Of a stretch of 64,000 nt of DNA, positions 1-11,560 are shown piece after piece (positions within the stretch are counted from its first letter, which is position 1; every line of letters begins with the position of its first letter). Position numbers and translations under genes: made by a program. The notes under the pieces were generated by a model. The model saw only the letters and a list, made by a program, of their open reading frames with translations. It did no database searches and had not been told where the DNA came from. This DNA comes from Tubiluchus corallicola (Eukaryota > Priapulida > Priapulimorpha > Priapulimorphida > Tubiluchidae): positions 204,369 to 268,368 of the forward strand of contig JAQGDQ010000326.1 in assembly GCA_030141605.1 (NCBI GenBank), in the 5' to 3' direction.

Positions 1-154
1 TTTCTTCGGTCGTTTACTGTTTGCTAGTTTGTCCTTCGTTCGCACCTTCTTATATCCGTTTAATTATTCATTTTTTATTTCCTTTTTATTTATTTGTTCG
101 CTCATTCAATCATCCCTTCATGTAAACAAGGTGACGATCATGAAAAGCGGAGAT

Positions 155-690
155 GAGGGTTTATCTAGGTGTATTATTCATTGCACATAGAGGTCTGAGG
201 GTTTATATAGGTGTATTATTCGTTGTACATAGAGGGCTGAGGGTTTATATAGGTGTGTTGTTCATGAGGGCACATGGAGGGCTGAGTGTTTATCTAGGCG
301 TATTATTCGTTGCACATAGAGGGCTGAGGGTTTATATAGGTGTGTTTTCATAAGGGCACAGTGGGGCTGAGGGTTTATCTAGGTGTATTATTTGCTGCAC
401 ATAGAGGGCTGAGGGTTTATATAGGTGTGTTGTTCATGGGGGCACATGGAGGGCTGAGGGTTCATCTAGGTCTGCGATTCATGGCACACAGAAGGCTGAG
501 GGTTTATCTAGGTCTGCTGTTCATGGCACATAGAGGGCTGAAGGTTCATGACGGCACAGTGGGGCTGAGGGTTTATCTAGGAGCGTTGGTCATGGTACAT
601 AATGGGGCTGTGGGTTCGTCTAAACATGTTTTGCATAGTTAGGTGTATTTTTGCTGGGACGTAGTGGGGCTCTAGGTTTATCTAGGCGTG
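155..690. repeat. 42/45-bp minisatellite, about 11-12 copies
   Basis: Direct tandem repeat with a unit such as gagggtttatctaggtgtat followed by tattcattgcacatagaggtct. Most units are 42 bp, a subset is 45 bp (an extra 3 bases in the 'ttcatgagggcacatgg' part), one is 43 bp and one is truncated. Because most units are multiples of three, the plus strand reads as short open frames with a 14-15 residue repeat of the form LRVYLGVLF-AHRG. I take this as a minisatellite and not a protein: the frames break at the 43-bp unit, there are no flanking splice sites and copies decay toward 690. Confidence 0.9.
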
Positions 691-2369
691 TCACCCATGG
701 GGACACACTCACTGTGGCAGGAGGCTGGGGGTCCAGCTAAGCGTGCTGTTTTTCATTTCGCAACATTTACGTGCTCAATAAGCATCGACAGTTGGACAAA
801 ATTATAAATGGCGTGCTGAAATGTATAATACCAATTAGCACAGCTCATTAAATATTAAACTTGACCTTCTGTCTTGCACTGGTTTAATGGTATGCTGCGT
901 CTTGTACTGTACATATGAGGATTTACTGTGATTTGGAGGGAATGTAGGCCAAATAAGTGTGTTCAAATATTCTTGCAAGTTTTGAAATCGTTTGTAAATG
1001 CCACCAGTTTTATTATGTCTTGCAGTGAAACTGCTTGGCAATGCACAAACTGTTATTAGGACATTTCTGTCACAGTCACATTATTTATTGTACTTCGATA
1101 TTCCAATGATCACGTAGATGCGTTACTCTTATTTACACTCTTTTGTTTTATTATATTAGTCCATTATAAAGTCAGAAGAGGAAAGTTCAGTTTGCTGTTA
1201 TTCCTGTCCCAATATTTTTGTAATCATCTTCACTTTAGTTGAGAATTTTAATAGGTACTTTTTACCTAGCTAAAAATAATTCGAACTGTGAAAATGTGAA
1301 TCAATACCTAGTCACCAGTCTCTCTTTTCACATCAATGCAAATAAGTCTTCAACGCACGTGCAAAAGCAGTGTGGGTATAGTTTGCATCTGAGTTGTATT
1401 TGTTAATATTTTTGCGAGTTGATTACATTTTAGCATCAATTAACTGATGAGAACAAAAGTAAGTAGAGTTACCAATGTGGAGTCTACTATACTCAGCGCT
1501 CGTCATAAGAGGCTTTTCACTTGTTTTTCGTTGAATACTTCTGGTACACTACAAGTCGAGTAAATTGCAATCAAATTTTGCTCACAACAAAAAACTCATA
1601 AAATTAAAAAAGTTAAATTGTGTGAGTTATCGCGCTGATTTACAACATATGCTAGTGATTTTACAAACGACTGACAATAAATTTCAAAAACATAATCCCA
1701 AGTGAAGAAATTGCAAGTGGCATTTTCTAGGTCATGTTATACACTTGCTAGGCCTATTATTGTGTGCAACAGCACAGTATCAAATTGTTGCCTTTGAAAA
1801 GTGTTTTCTGCGGAAAAAGTACACAAGCAAAAGCTGCTAGATGTAGATAACCCAGGAGTTGTAAGCACTGGAGGTGCATTCTGCGGGATCCCAATCACGA
1901 GAGGCAACAGAGTCTCTTTCATCTCAAACGTTTAGTCATTCAAGTAAGAATGTTTCGTTGTTCGTTCTCTGAAGAGGAAACATGCGGCTTTTTGAAAGCA
2001 TCTGAACGTGTTCTTACATAAAATTAGGCAAAGGTGTCGGTGAATTGTTAAACTCTCTCTGTTCCGTTTGCGCCTGGCAAGGACAAGATGACCAACTGCA
2101 AGGTACTCGTTTATAAACAGACCGAAGCACAAAATTACAGTTCAAAAACAATGACCACTGAATAGAAGAAACCAGAAATAAGCTGCTGCTATTCCTGTAT
2201 AAATAAAGGAATATAAATATGGACCTGCATAAATGTAAATGAATCCACATGGCATGTACCCACAGTCGCTCTCACGAAACACAAGCGGAAATGTAGCTGT
2301 GAAAACTTCGAACTATCAGAATGACACAGATTCAGCTCCCGTATGAGAGAAGCTTTATATTGGTTTCTG

Positions 2370-2472
2370 GCTCTGCCAATAATATCTGGAACGATTATTC
2401 TGCTGCCAGCCTGCCAATGTCTACGACAGACATAATGGGCATATGATGATGATAATAATAATGATGATGATG
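2370..2472 (+). repeat. dispersed repeat with (GAT)n tail, copy 1
   Basis: The segment 'aatgtctacgacagac..gcatatgatgatgat' closely resembles the segment just before the (GAT)n tract at about 26.37 kb ('gagtctacaacagac..gcgtatgatgatgat'). Two unlinked copies with the same boundary between a short body and an ATG/GAT tail suggest a short interspersed element ending in this microsatellite. The tail here is mixed GAT/AAT. Confidence 0.5.
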
Positions 2473-5144
2473 CGCATTATAATCTGCTTAGAGGTGTGGC
2501 ACAGAAGAGGAATTTGCTAAGTGTTGTTTTACCGAAAATAAAAAATACGTATTTGGTAATATTTTGATGTGAAAATTTTTCACTTGTACAATGAATTTAT
2601 TAGTTAATGTTTGATCAAAAATACGTTACTATAATAAATAAATAAATAAATAAATGAACGAATGATAAATATATTTTACGAACGTAAGAATTTATTGTTT
2701 AGGTTAGAAACTAGACCACCGAAAGACTTTAACAGGTTTTAAGTTGAAAATAAAAAACAAGATCGGTTATAAGAGTCATTCAGTAATTTTGCTGCAGCAA
2801 ACACAAAATATTGGTTCAATTTGGTTGCAGTATAATGAATAGTTGTAAAATATTTTGCTGTTACTATGCATTACAAACTCCAAAAAACAAGTTAATCAGA
2901 GTAAAAAAATTACAATTTCTTTTTAACGAGGAACAATATAAATCGCTTTTTTGCAGTTTATACAGCAGTGATGTTCATTTTGTTTTCCTGCTTTAATTTA
3001 ATTGTGTTGAAGGTTTGATAATTATACACCTATATATAAAGCAATTGTTGTTACCAGGGATTAAGTATAGAAACACACAGTACTAATATGATGGTTTTTC
3101 TCGGCTTCCACAAAAGGTGTTATTAAAACAGGAATTTTAAAAAGCCTAAGGCGCTCTAACAAAGACTAGGCAACATGGCAGCGTAGGCAAACACCGTAAC
3201 AATAGTAGTATAGTAACCGAAAAAATAAAACCCGAAAAAATGTTAGGCAATCAATGGCTATTGGTAATAAAAGCGTATAAGCAACTGCTTGCGGAATTCA
3301 CAATATCAAACAATTGTGCGCGTATGTATTAAAGGCGTTTCGGCACAAATAATTTTTTTTAGAATTTTTTATAAAAAATATATATTATTTTATAATATTT
3401 TGTAAAAAAAATTCTAGGACAATTCTGTCAGTAGGATTTTTGATGAAAGTAAATAATAATATTCTTTAATCAGTCGTTATGTTATTTTCTGATTTTTAAA
3501 TTTATAGATTTATTACGCGAACGGCTGAGGCGGCAAAATGATAAAAATATTAGATTCTGATTTTTTTGAAAATTAAAAAAATTTAATCCTTAAAGATAAT
3601 GAATAAACTTGATAGGACGATAAAACTGACGTAGTGTATGTGCCATTTAATTACGTGGAAACTACATTATCTTTAGAGAATAATTAAAAAGCGTTTTACT
3701 TAGAAAGTGGACGGTAAATTTCACTTTATGATTTAATAAAATCAAATGTTCTCTTTAAAATTTAATCACACGCTCAATAATCCTGCGCAGTCCCCTTCCA
3801 ACATAAATTAACAATTAATTCAACGCAAGAGTAATGGCTAATTAGCTCAGTTCTAACTCTATCTCTAGCCTCTTTGTCTTACGTTTACAATTAAACTTAA
3901 ATTATGATGGAAAAACCGACTTTATACTGATGACTCATTAATTTTACACGTACAGTAATGGCGATTTTATTGTCTGCATTAATTATTTTTACCCAATTTG
4001 CTCTTCTCAGCCCTAACAACATGTCGAATATTTTGCAAAATAATTTTCCCGTAGAAAACGTAATTTGCTTTCAGGTGTCTTTAAAGCCAAACAATTTAAT
4101 GTGATATTTTCATTATGCATAAACATGTCATTAAGAATACCATCATGTAAAAAAACTTCGTTAAAGCTCATCGACAATTACGAAGCCGGGAAATTCTATA
4201 CGCTGAAGTTACTAAATTCGTTTTTTTACAAAAAACATACCCTGCATCATCCAACCAACAAGACTGCATGAGTTGAAATGAAATTGGACAATAATTAGTC
4301 AAAACTCATTATAAATGCAATCATAATGAGGTGCAATTATTATTATAAGATATACAATATCGATCTTTTATCAAAATTACAGCCTTGTTAAATTTGCTTC
4401 CCAAAAACAATTTTCTTTTATTAGCATAGATGTCACGTGACCAAATGACGGTTTTCGTGCAGCGTAACGAGTCTATGCGCGCTCTCAAAAAGAGTTTGAC
4501 AATTAAGGATTAATTAGAAAAATGTTTCTTTCGAATGAAAAAAAATTTCTAGATATTTTTCTCGAATGATATGCAGTTGAAACTTATTGTTTTGACTGCC
4601 TACAATTTTTCTAAACTTTTAGTACAAGCGATACGCATTTTTCAGTTTTTCGCCATTTTCGGTTACCAATAACCAACAAACGACATTCAGACCAGCTTAC
4701 GTTTGAATCAATCGACTTCCAAGGCTGGATATAGATTTTCTATTTAACCCTGTTAGAGGTGATTTCAGTGTTAGCGATTACAGTCGATGTAATAGAGGTT
4801 TTGCGTGCGAAATAACAACTGGTAACTGGTTGGCGTAGAGATAAAACCAAATCTTAAGTTGCTTGATATTGCAGCTGTATGGATATTACGTTTGTTACTG
4901 CCATTTTACAAATCAAAGTTTCTTGAAAAATTTAAGCAATAATAAATCAAACTGCGCAGCAAGTGCCGATTTGCAAGTCATTCTTTTAAGACATTCATTA
5001 CGGTCTAGTCATTTAAGACAGCCTACTGGTATGCTGCCACATTATCGGCGGCAGTGTACATTGTATATTCAATTATCTGTCAATTGTATATATTTTAATG
5101 ATATTTATTTAATGAATTATATATTAATTGCATTAGTAGTAGCT

Positions 5145-5230
5145 GGTCTAATCTTTCATCTTTAATATTACGTCTTGACTTTATTTCCACAGTCTTTAAC
5201 TAATATCAGTTTTGTATATTTCAAGTCATG
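5145..5230 (+). repeat. diverged dispersed repeat, copy 1
   Basis: The stretch from 'ggtctaatctttcatcttta' through 'tttgtatatttcaagtc' matches, with many substitutions and small gaps, the stretch at 5918-6005. Shared blocks include 'catctttaatat', 'aactaatatc' and 'atatttcaa'. It carries no coding potential and I cannot assign a family. Confidence 0.5.
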
Positions 5231-5917
5231 AACGCGGGAAATGTGAAAGCTCGTCGGGTAAAAGCCTGGTTTTTAAGTATTGTTAGTGTACTTTGTATAC
5301 TTTTGTGTAGTTTCTTGTATTAATGCAGGAAATATTCTGAGTTTTGAATAAATTGTTATGATCTTGATCGAGAATTTTGATCTAGATTAATTTAGATTTC
5401 ATATTTACATTCTTTTTTATACCAAACTTAAAGCTTGCGTTTAAGAATCTAAAAATTGATCTGTGTTTAAAATACTACATAGTTGTTTAAAGATGAGTAA
5501 CTTGCGAGTATTTGCGTTTGCGAATACGAAATACATGAAGATTAGCGTCACCAGCTCTAAATGAAATCATGTATTTGCTAAAGCAGCAAAATAGGTTTGC
5601 TTGTACTTTATTGCTTTCAGAACATTCCGAACATAGACCGGTGAAAGTTTGCGATATTTAAGTTTAAGGTATCACAAACGTTCAATCTCAACCTTTTGCT
5701 GACAATTTATCCGAAGGAATTATGGCGTGTAAATTATGGCAGATTATATAACTGCACATCTTTCAACTAAGTTATAAAGATTAAAAACACTTTCATACAG
5801 ACATAAAGATATGTTTTGACGTATCAAATGCAAATAAAAAACAGCTATTGAAGCAGTAGGTGTCAACAGTGCAAATAGATATACTTGCTTGGGATCATAT
5901 GATTATTTGAGCACATG

Positions 5918-6005
5918 TGGTCTCATCTTTAATATCCAGTCTCGACCAGATTTCCGCAATTACCAACTAATATCGATTTTACATATTTCAAATCTTTAAA
6001 CAGTG
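5918..6005 (+). repeat. diverged dispersed repeat, copy 2
   Basis: Second copy of the repeat at 5145-5230, in the same orientation about 770 bp away, running from 'tggtctcatctttaatatcc' to 'catatttcaaatc'. It may be an old local duplication or two insertions of the same unknown element. Confidence 0.5.
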
Positions 6006-7086
6006 CTCATAAGAGACTACTGTTTATGTTAACAGATTTTTCATTCATGAAATACGTCACCGTTATTATTGGTCTATATACACTCACTTTCAGTATAATA
6101 AACTTTTATAATAATCAGTTTTTCTGACCAACCTTGTAGTCTACAAAATCGTTTATTGTGTTTGCGTGACTTCGGCAAATAAAGATATGGCGTTATTTAT
6201 ATTTTACGCAATACCAATCGTACAGGCGTTGTTATTACACAAGGTAGGAAAAAGCATTTTTATGAGACAGATAAAAGTCGTATTTGCAATAAGCATGGCA
6301 GATATTGTTCTGCGTTATAATTACGATAGTTGATAAAATAGCTAGTTTTGATGGCAGGGAACGCACGCAACCATTGGGAAAAACATAGTCACAACTGCAT
6401 GGCAGAACACTGAAATTTGTAGATTTACACTTTCGAGTTTTTCAAAATACAATAATTTTATAACGAAGACAGAAAGATAAGGGTACTGGTTGGTTTGACA
6501 AATTTGTAGATTTTAGATTTTTCTCACCAGTTTTATATCATACAATAACTTTTATAATAAGTAACAACTAATAACAAAATTAAAGTAGTTTTTATAGCCG
6601 CTCCAAGGTGGCAATCATGTTTGTGACACGTAACAATAAGCTTTTCGCCTGGCCAGTAGACAAGTAGTAAATAATGTGGGTTTGGTACGCATAAACTTAT
6701 ATTATTTTAGTTCTACATAAAATTGCATTGAGGAAAATAATCAAACTTTTCGCTAATTAGGCCTGTGCGCAAATATAATTCAAGGTATATCAATAATACT
6801 CGTGCAGTATCAAGATTTGACAGGTAATGCCGGCATTTAATGTCAATAGCAATATCAAACTGATAAAATAATTAATATGATAACTGCTCATATAAATGCG
6901 AGTGCGCTATCTAAGGTAAAGAGGCATTGATTCATATCTTATACAATACGTTGCTTTACTTCATTGCAAGTTCTATGAACTATTAGGAATTATCAGTGAT
7001 TCGCAATGTGCATAATAGGATTCATGCAAGATTCAATGAAATACAAATGTGTTGAATTCTCACGAATCATAATAAGATCGACTTAC

Positions 7087-7715
7087 CTTGCAGTGGTGCA
7101 GTCGTTGTACAGAATATCAAACTCTTCGGTGGAAAGAAGTTTGCATCGGTTCACTCCAGGTTGTATGGCTCCCAGACCTCTCAGAATTCTTACTTGTTCC
7201 ACATTGCAGACGACTGGTGTGATTTCGAGTCTTTTCAGTTTGGTGTAGACTGTGTGTAACCCTCCAACAAGGTGTTTCAGGAACAGGTCGAACGCCTGGG
7301 GAAGGCATATAAGTTCTCTGCCTCCGATGTTGAAGCTGGCAATTTTCGCTCCGCGATAGTCAATCATGCGGCAGTCGTTGTGAGCCGGATCGGACGGCAA
7401 CGGTGGCGGTGAATTGTAAACGGGAGGAGATAGTTTTTCTATGCGGTGATAGAGTTCTGCTTTAGTCATAGGGGGAGATATGGAAGGGGGTGATTTGGGA
7501 CGCGGAGGAGGCGTATGGCTTCTTGGAGCTGCAGCTATGGGATGAGCTGAGGGATGGCTGCTCGTAAGACTACCGGAAATCATTGGGAGAGAAGTGTGTA
7601 TTTGAAACTCGGGGCGAGGGGGTGGTGGGAGAGGAGATGAGCTGGAGGGTGGGGTGGGTTCCTGCTCATTTCGTTCGTGCTGTGCTGGGAGACTGCAGCT
7701 TGATTCGCTCTCCAT
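7087..7715 (-). CDS. DACH: Dachshund homologue, first coding exon (partial gene)
   Basis: Encodes the first 209 residues of a Dachshund-family transcription cofactor, a nuclear protein of the Six-Eya-Dach network. Residues 1-112 are a low-complexity leader rich in proline and serine. Residues about 113-209 are the DACHbox-N (Ski/Sno/Dac) fold, with the family hallmark ELICLPQAFDLFLKHLVGG, then a TKLKRLEITPVVC stretch and LRGLGAIQPGVNRCKL; this near-invariant block makes the assignment firm. An in-frame TAA lies 39 bases before the ATG at 7715, so this ATG is the first possible start. The exon ends after 2 bases of a codon at a strong donor (CAAG|GTAAGT, GT at 7086-7085), leaving phase 2. Later exons, including the C-terminal DACHbox-C, must lie left of base 1 or were not recognised. 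DACH1 and DACH2 cannot be told apart, and in an invertebrate a single copy is expected. Confidence 0.95.
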
Positions 7716-8390
7716 TCTTGTGCGTCTGCCTTCTGGTGTATTTACTATTTAAATGCACACATGCTGCGTGTTTTCTTACAGATGTAATGAGCATGCAGAC
7801 CGATATAATACAAATACCGGGGCACTGGAATAATACCGTTACCGGGCCTACATGTGTTATGATTGGAAAGCAGTTGTAGCTGTGCGCAGTAGCACAGCGC
7901 GCATGGCCGGTATTTATTGTTCGCATTTCGTAAGATAACGATATAATTATTATGAACTATTATTAAAAATTTAAATATGAAGTCAAGTTAGTTTATAAAA
8001 CTGAACAAGTTCTGAGATTTACAGTATAAATAAGTTGTTAGTATAAATATTGTCACACATGTTGAGTTTTTCTCAAACTTAGACAACATCCGTCAAAATC
8101 ATACGGTCCACTTCATGTATTTGATACGAATTTTAGTATTTTTACAGTGTGCATTAAAATGTCCTTGTTTTTACGCGTGATATTTTTTTGCTTCTTTATT
8201 TATCAGAGTTTGTTTATTGACTTATTTGTATATTTATTTGTTTATGCGGTATCACTTGCGAAAATATATTTCGTGGTGTTTACTGAACCATAAGGAACCA
8301 CAAAGCGAAAAGTCCTAACTTGATATGGTATAGCATTTACTTATGCCCATAATACTTTTTTTACTATTTTTCTTTACTTTTTATTGCTAT

Positions 8391-8715
8391 GTGCAAGCAT
8401 CGCGTATTTACCTAAGTGTGATATCTAAATAATCTAACTGTGTTGTAATAAAAAGCTGCGATAATGTGATAAAAATAAAACCCTTGATACTTCTGCACTT
8501 GGTAATTTTGTCTTCTCCAACACGTACATACGTACAATAAACGACAATTTGTCTTTATTTTTTCTGTGCAAGCATCGACATTTACAATTATGGCATATCT
8601 AAATAATGTAACTGTAATGTATTCTGATAAAAACAAAACCCCAGATACTTCTGCGCCTAAGCACTTCTGCGTCTTTGAACACTTTGCGTTCTTGAACACG
8701 TACAATAAACGTTTC
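8391..8715 (+). repeat. diverged tandem duplication, unit about 150-175 bp
   Basis: Two adjacent direct copies. Copy 1 starts 'gtgcaagcatcgcgtattta' near 8391 and ends around 'cgtacaataaacg' near 8543. Copy 2 starts 'tgtgcaagcatcgacattta' near 8565 and ends 'cacgtacaataaacg' near 8711. Shared internal blocks include 'atatctaaataat', 'taactgt', 'aaaa.aaaaccc..gatacttctgc' and 'aacacgtac'. No gene is involved. Confidence 0.7.
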
Positions 8716-8805
8716 GAACGTGTAACAATGCTCACAATAATTGTTATTGATTTTTCGAAACCAAAGTTGACTGAAAGGAATAAACAGTGAAAAGCTGGAA
8801 CTATT

Positions 8806-8873
8806 CCTGAATTTGAACTCGGAACCTTTGGGTTACAGGCCCAATGCCATGACCGCTAGACTACTCAGCGGGT
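8806..8873 (-). repeat. tRNA-derived SINE head
   Basis: On the minus strand the sequence reads as a tRNA-like unit: an A-box-like TAGTCTAGCGG, an anticodon arm with stem TTGGG/CCCAA around the 7-base loop CCTGTAA (anticodon position TGT), and a B-box-like GGTTCCGAGTTCAAATTC. The acceptor stem does not pair, so it is not a functional tRNA gene. The body continues to about 8780 with GTTCCAGCTTTTCACTGTT, similar to the sequence beyond the SINE at 51.2 kb. Confidence 0.6.
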
Positions 8874-9109
8874 GCAAATAAAGTTCAAATTCAAATTCAA
8901 GATCAATGCGGGCCTTGCGTCAATCCTAATAGCTTATCTTTCAAGCCAATGCTTCAAAGTGAGAGTTTTTTTACTCATATTAGAGTTCTTTCATACAGTT
9001 TGGCATACTGTGAGCCGCTTTCCAGCCTTCAGTAGCTGGGATTATCGTGTCACTAGTTGTTAACGCAGTACCGGTATCTAATCTCATCATCTAGGATAAT
9101 CTTTTAATC

Positions 9110-9290
9110 CAAAGATGAACCGTCAAGAGAGCCTTAACTATATGACCACCCTCAATGGAAGACACGCCTGTGGGCTAATTAAACTGCACAAAACGAGTAT
9201 TGAACCCGTCACACACCTATCCATGTAGTAAACAGCCTCGGCATTGCTTAGCTTCGATTCCTAGCACAAACCGTGGCCATTAATAATTAT
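9110..9290. other. tRNA B-box-like fragments
   Basis: Contains GGGTTCAATAC on the minus strand (near 9210) and GCTTCGATTCC on the plus strand (near 9252), both resembling the tRNA B-box. No complete cloverleaf can be drawn. Probably degraded SINE sequence adjoining the SINE at 8806-8873. Confidence 0.3.
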
Positions 9291-10819
9291 TTCATTTGTC
9301 CAATTACTAACTAATTAGATTAAATCTTTGTAATTAATTTAGAATTTTAAATGATTGTGAAGCTAGTTAATTATTTCAGTTCAAAATACAAAGCAATTAC
9401 TGAAACGCGTATAATACAAAAACCGTGAACACTTGTTTAACACGATTCTAAAAACGATGCCTACGATTCTAAAAATTTTGCAAACTGCCGCCCGTAGACT
9501 TTAGACGCAATAGTAGCACTGCCATCGCCGTTTCTGGGCTGTTGTAAACCTAGCAAAACGTGGAAAACACGCCTAAATATAAGTCTCTTCAGTTAAAAAA
9601 CGCAAAACATTTTTGACGAGCCAAACAGACTATCTAGAACACGACATACGCTGAAATATCTGACAAGCTGCATGCATGTTCGAGAAATTTTATTATGAAC
9701 ATAAAATGCGTTGATGATCACGTTAAATAACGCATTCATCTGCTCAAATACAGTCTCATCTTACAGCTATAAATGCCCATATGCTCCTCCTTCTCTATCT
9801 TACAACTGCAAACTGCATAAAATTCCAGATAGCCACAAACTCTCATAGCAGCAAACGTCTAGACTAAAATGCGAAAGCGCCAAGAATTCTTGAACAAAAC
9901 CGTACCCAATCTTAAACTGTAGGTCAAAACAATCCACCTTTAAAAATTGAAAAGAAACATACTATTTTTTCAAAAATGATTTACGTGAAAGAATTATTAC
10001 AACACAAACACGATTTCACGTTCGCGCCACTAGCTCTTCGCTGTTGCATGCATTTCGCCGCTTACTAGTTAGACGGCCACTAGCGCCTGTATTTCGGAAA
10101 GGCATTACACAAAAAACAGGTGTTGTACCTCTCAGTTCAGATGTGTTGGTTTATGAAAAACTTCACATGTTTGACAGGTCATGCGCGACTACAGCGGTAA
10201 ATTTGAAATTTGAATTTTTATCTCAAAGCTTGCCGAGTTTTAGTACACCACATTGAATATCTTACAGTAGCAGTGTATTTCAATTTTCGCTTTTGCAAAC
10301 ACGTGCAACACGCTCATGGAATGTTCGTGCTGTTGAAAATTAAGTTAGTTTGTGATGTCATCACTAGTTGGGCTTACCCGCCGTTAATTAAAGTTTTAAT
10401 CTATTATTTAATGAACAGAAACGCTTTGCAGCATTATTGGTGTTTAAATGTACGTACCTTTTACCGTACTTGAAAATGGAATAGTATATGACAAATCATA
10501 TTGTCTTCCTTTCAGAAAAGGATCTCTATCATTAGTGAGGTTCATAGAGCTTTTAGCTAGCTGAGCTCATTCTTAAAAAGTGTCACAAACTATTAGCATC
10601 ATGTGGTCAATGAATTTTTTTGAGGCTTTGTAGAGGTTTACGTTTTTCTTTGTTTTACATATATACAGAAAATCAATTTAAGAATTTTGAAAGTTAATGT
10701 GTAGTCTTGTAGCAGCAGCAGAGGCGGTAGTAACAACAGCAATAGACCACTATTGCGATTGTCACTGTCTCCATCACAGCCATATCTACCAACATAAAAA
10801 TAACTAAAACATTTTGTAG

Positions 10820-11560
10820 TGGCTAACTGACTTAAGTCGAGTTGAATTGAGTGAGCTCCAATTAAAAACTGAGTTAAATTTAATAAAACTGAGTTGTGTT
10901 GAATCAATTTAATTGATTTGAGGTGAGCTGAACTAACACGGTAGTTGAATTGAGTTATACTGAATCGAAATGGGATAAGTAAACTGAGATGGGCTGTAGT
11001 GAGTTGACGTAAAGTGATTTCATTTAAAATGTGTTTAGCTGAGGTAATCTGAGTAGTTGAACTGAGATGAGTGGCTCAGCTGAATTAAGCTGAGCTGAAT
11101 TGAGTTTAGCTGAACTGAATTGACCGAGTTGAGATGAATAGTTTTGCTGAGTTGGGCTGAGCTGAACTGAGTTAAGCTGAGTTTGATTTAGTTGAGATGA
11201 GTAGTTAAACCGAGTTGAGTAGGAACTGAATTTAGCTGAGTTGAGTTCAGTTGGGTTTAGCTAGCTGAATTGATCGAGTCAAGTCGAGTTGAGCATAACT
11301 GAGCTTAGTCAAGTTGAGTTGGGTTGGGTTGAGCTGAAATGAGTTGAGCGAGGCTCAACTTCGAGAAATGCTAAGTGCTGGGTGAACTGCATTGAAATGA
11401 GTTGAGGAGGATTGAAGTAAGGTGAGTTGAGGTAAGTTGAGGTGAAATGAGGTGAGTTGAGTTGAGTTGTATTGAGATGAGTTCAACTGAGCTGCGTTGA
11501 GCCGAAATGAGGTGAGCAGAGATGAGTTGGATTGCACTAAAGAGAATTGAGTTATACATC
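10820..11560 (+). repeat. degenerate pentanucleotide array (TGAGT/TGAGC/TGAAT family)
   Basis: About 740 bp with a clear 5-base period on the plus strand, dominated by TGAGT, TGAGC, TGAAC, TGAAT and TGAGG units, for example 'tgagttgagttgtattgaga'. Units are interrupted by small slips. Stop-free stretches on the minus strand rich in Ser/Thr/Asn/Leu are by-products of the repeat. It is one of three related arrays in the window. Confidence 0.9.

Larger units (their letters stand above)
701..7086. other. presumed Dachshund intron 1, no exon seen
   Basis: No exon is recognised on either strand. Because the Dachshund exon at 7087-7715 ends in a splice donor on the minus strand, this sequence should be its following intron. 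I looked for the basic linker and GRPPKR-type sequence that follows this exon in DACH proteins and did not find it. The stretch holds AT-rich unique sequence, an AATA simple repeat near 2633-2656, a (GAT)n-tailed repeat near 2370-2472, and a diverged repeat pair at about 5145-5230 and 5918-6005. A TAATTA-containing patch lies near 3800-3860. Confidence 0.6.

Noticed and set aside
153..642. Two frames encoding a 14-15 residue repeat as a possible repeat protein
   Set aside because: The frame is lost at the 43-bp unit, there is no signal or splice support, and copies decay to the right; a minisatellite is the simpler reading.
4863..5165. 100-codon frame in the presumed Dachshund intron
   Set aside because: No Dachshund similarity and opposite strand to the gene; low-complexity tail and no splice sites matching.
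10044..10473. Two overlapping frames of 70 and 87 codons
   Set aside because: No recognisable domain, and overlap in different frames suggests chance openness.
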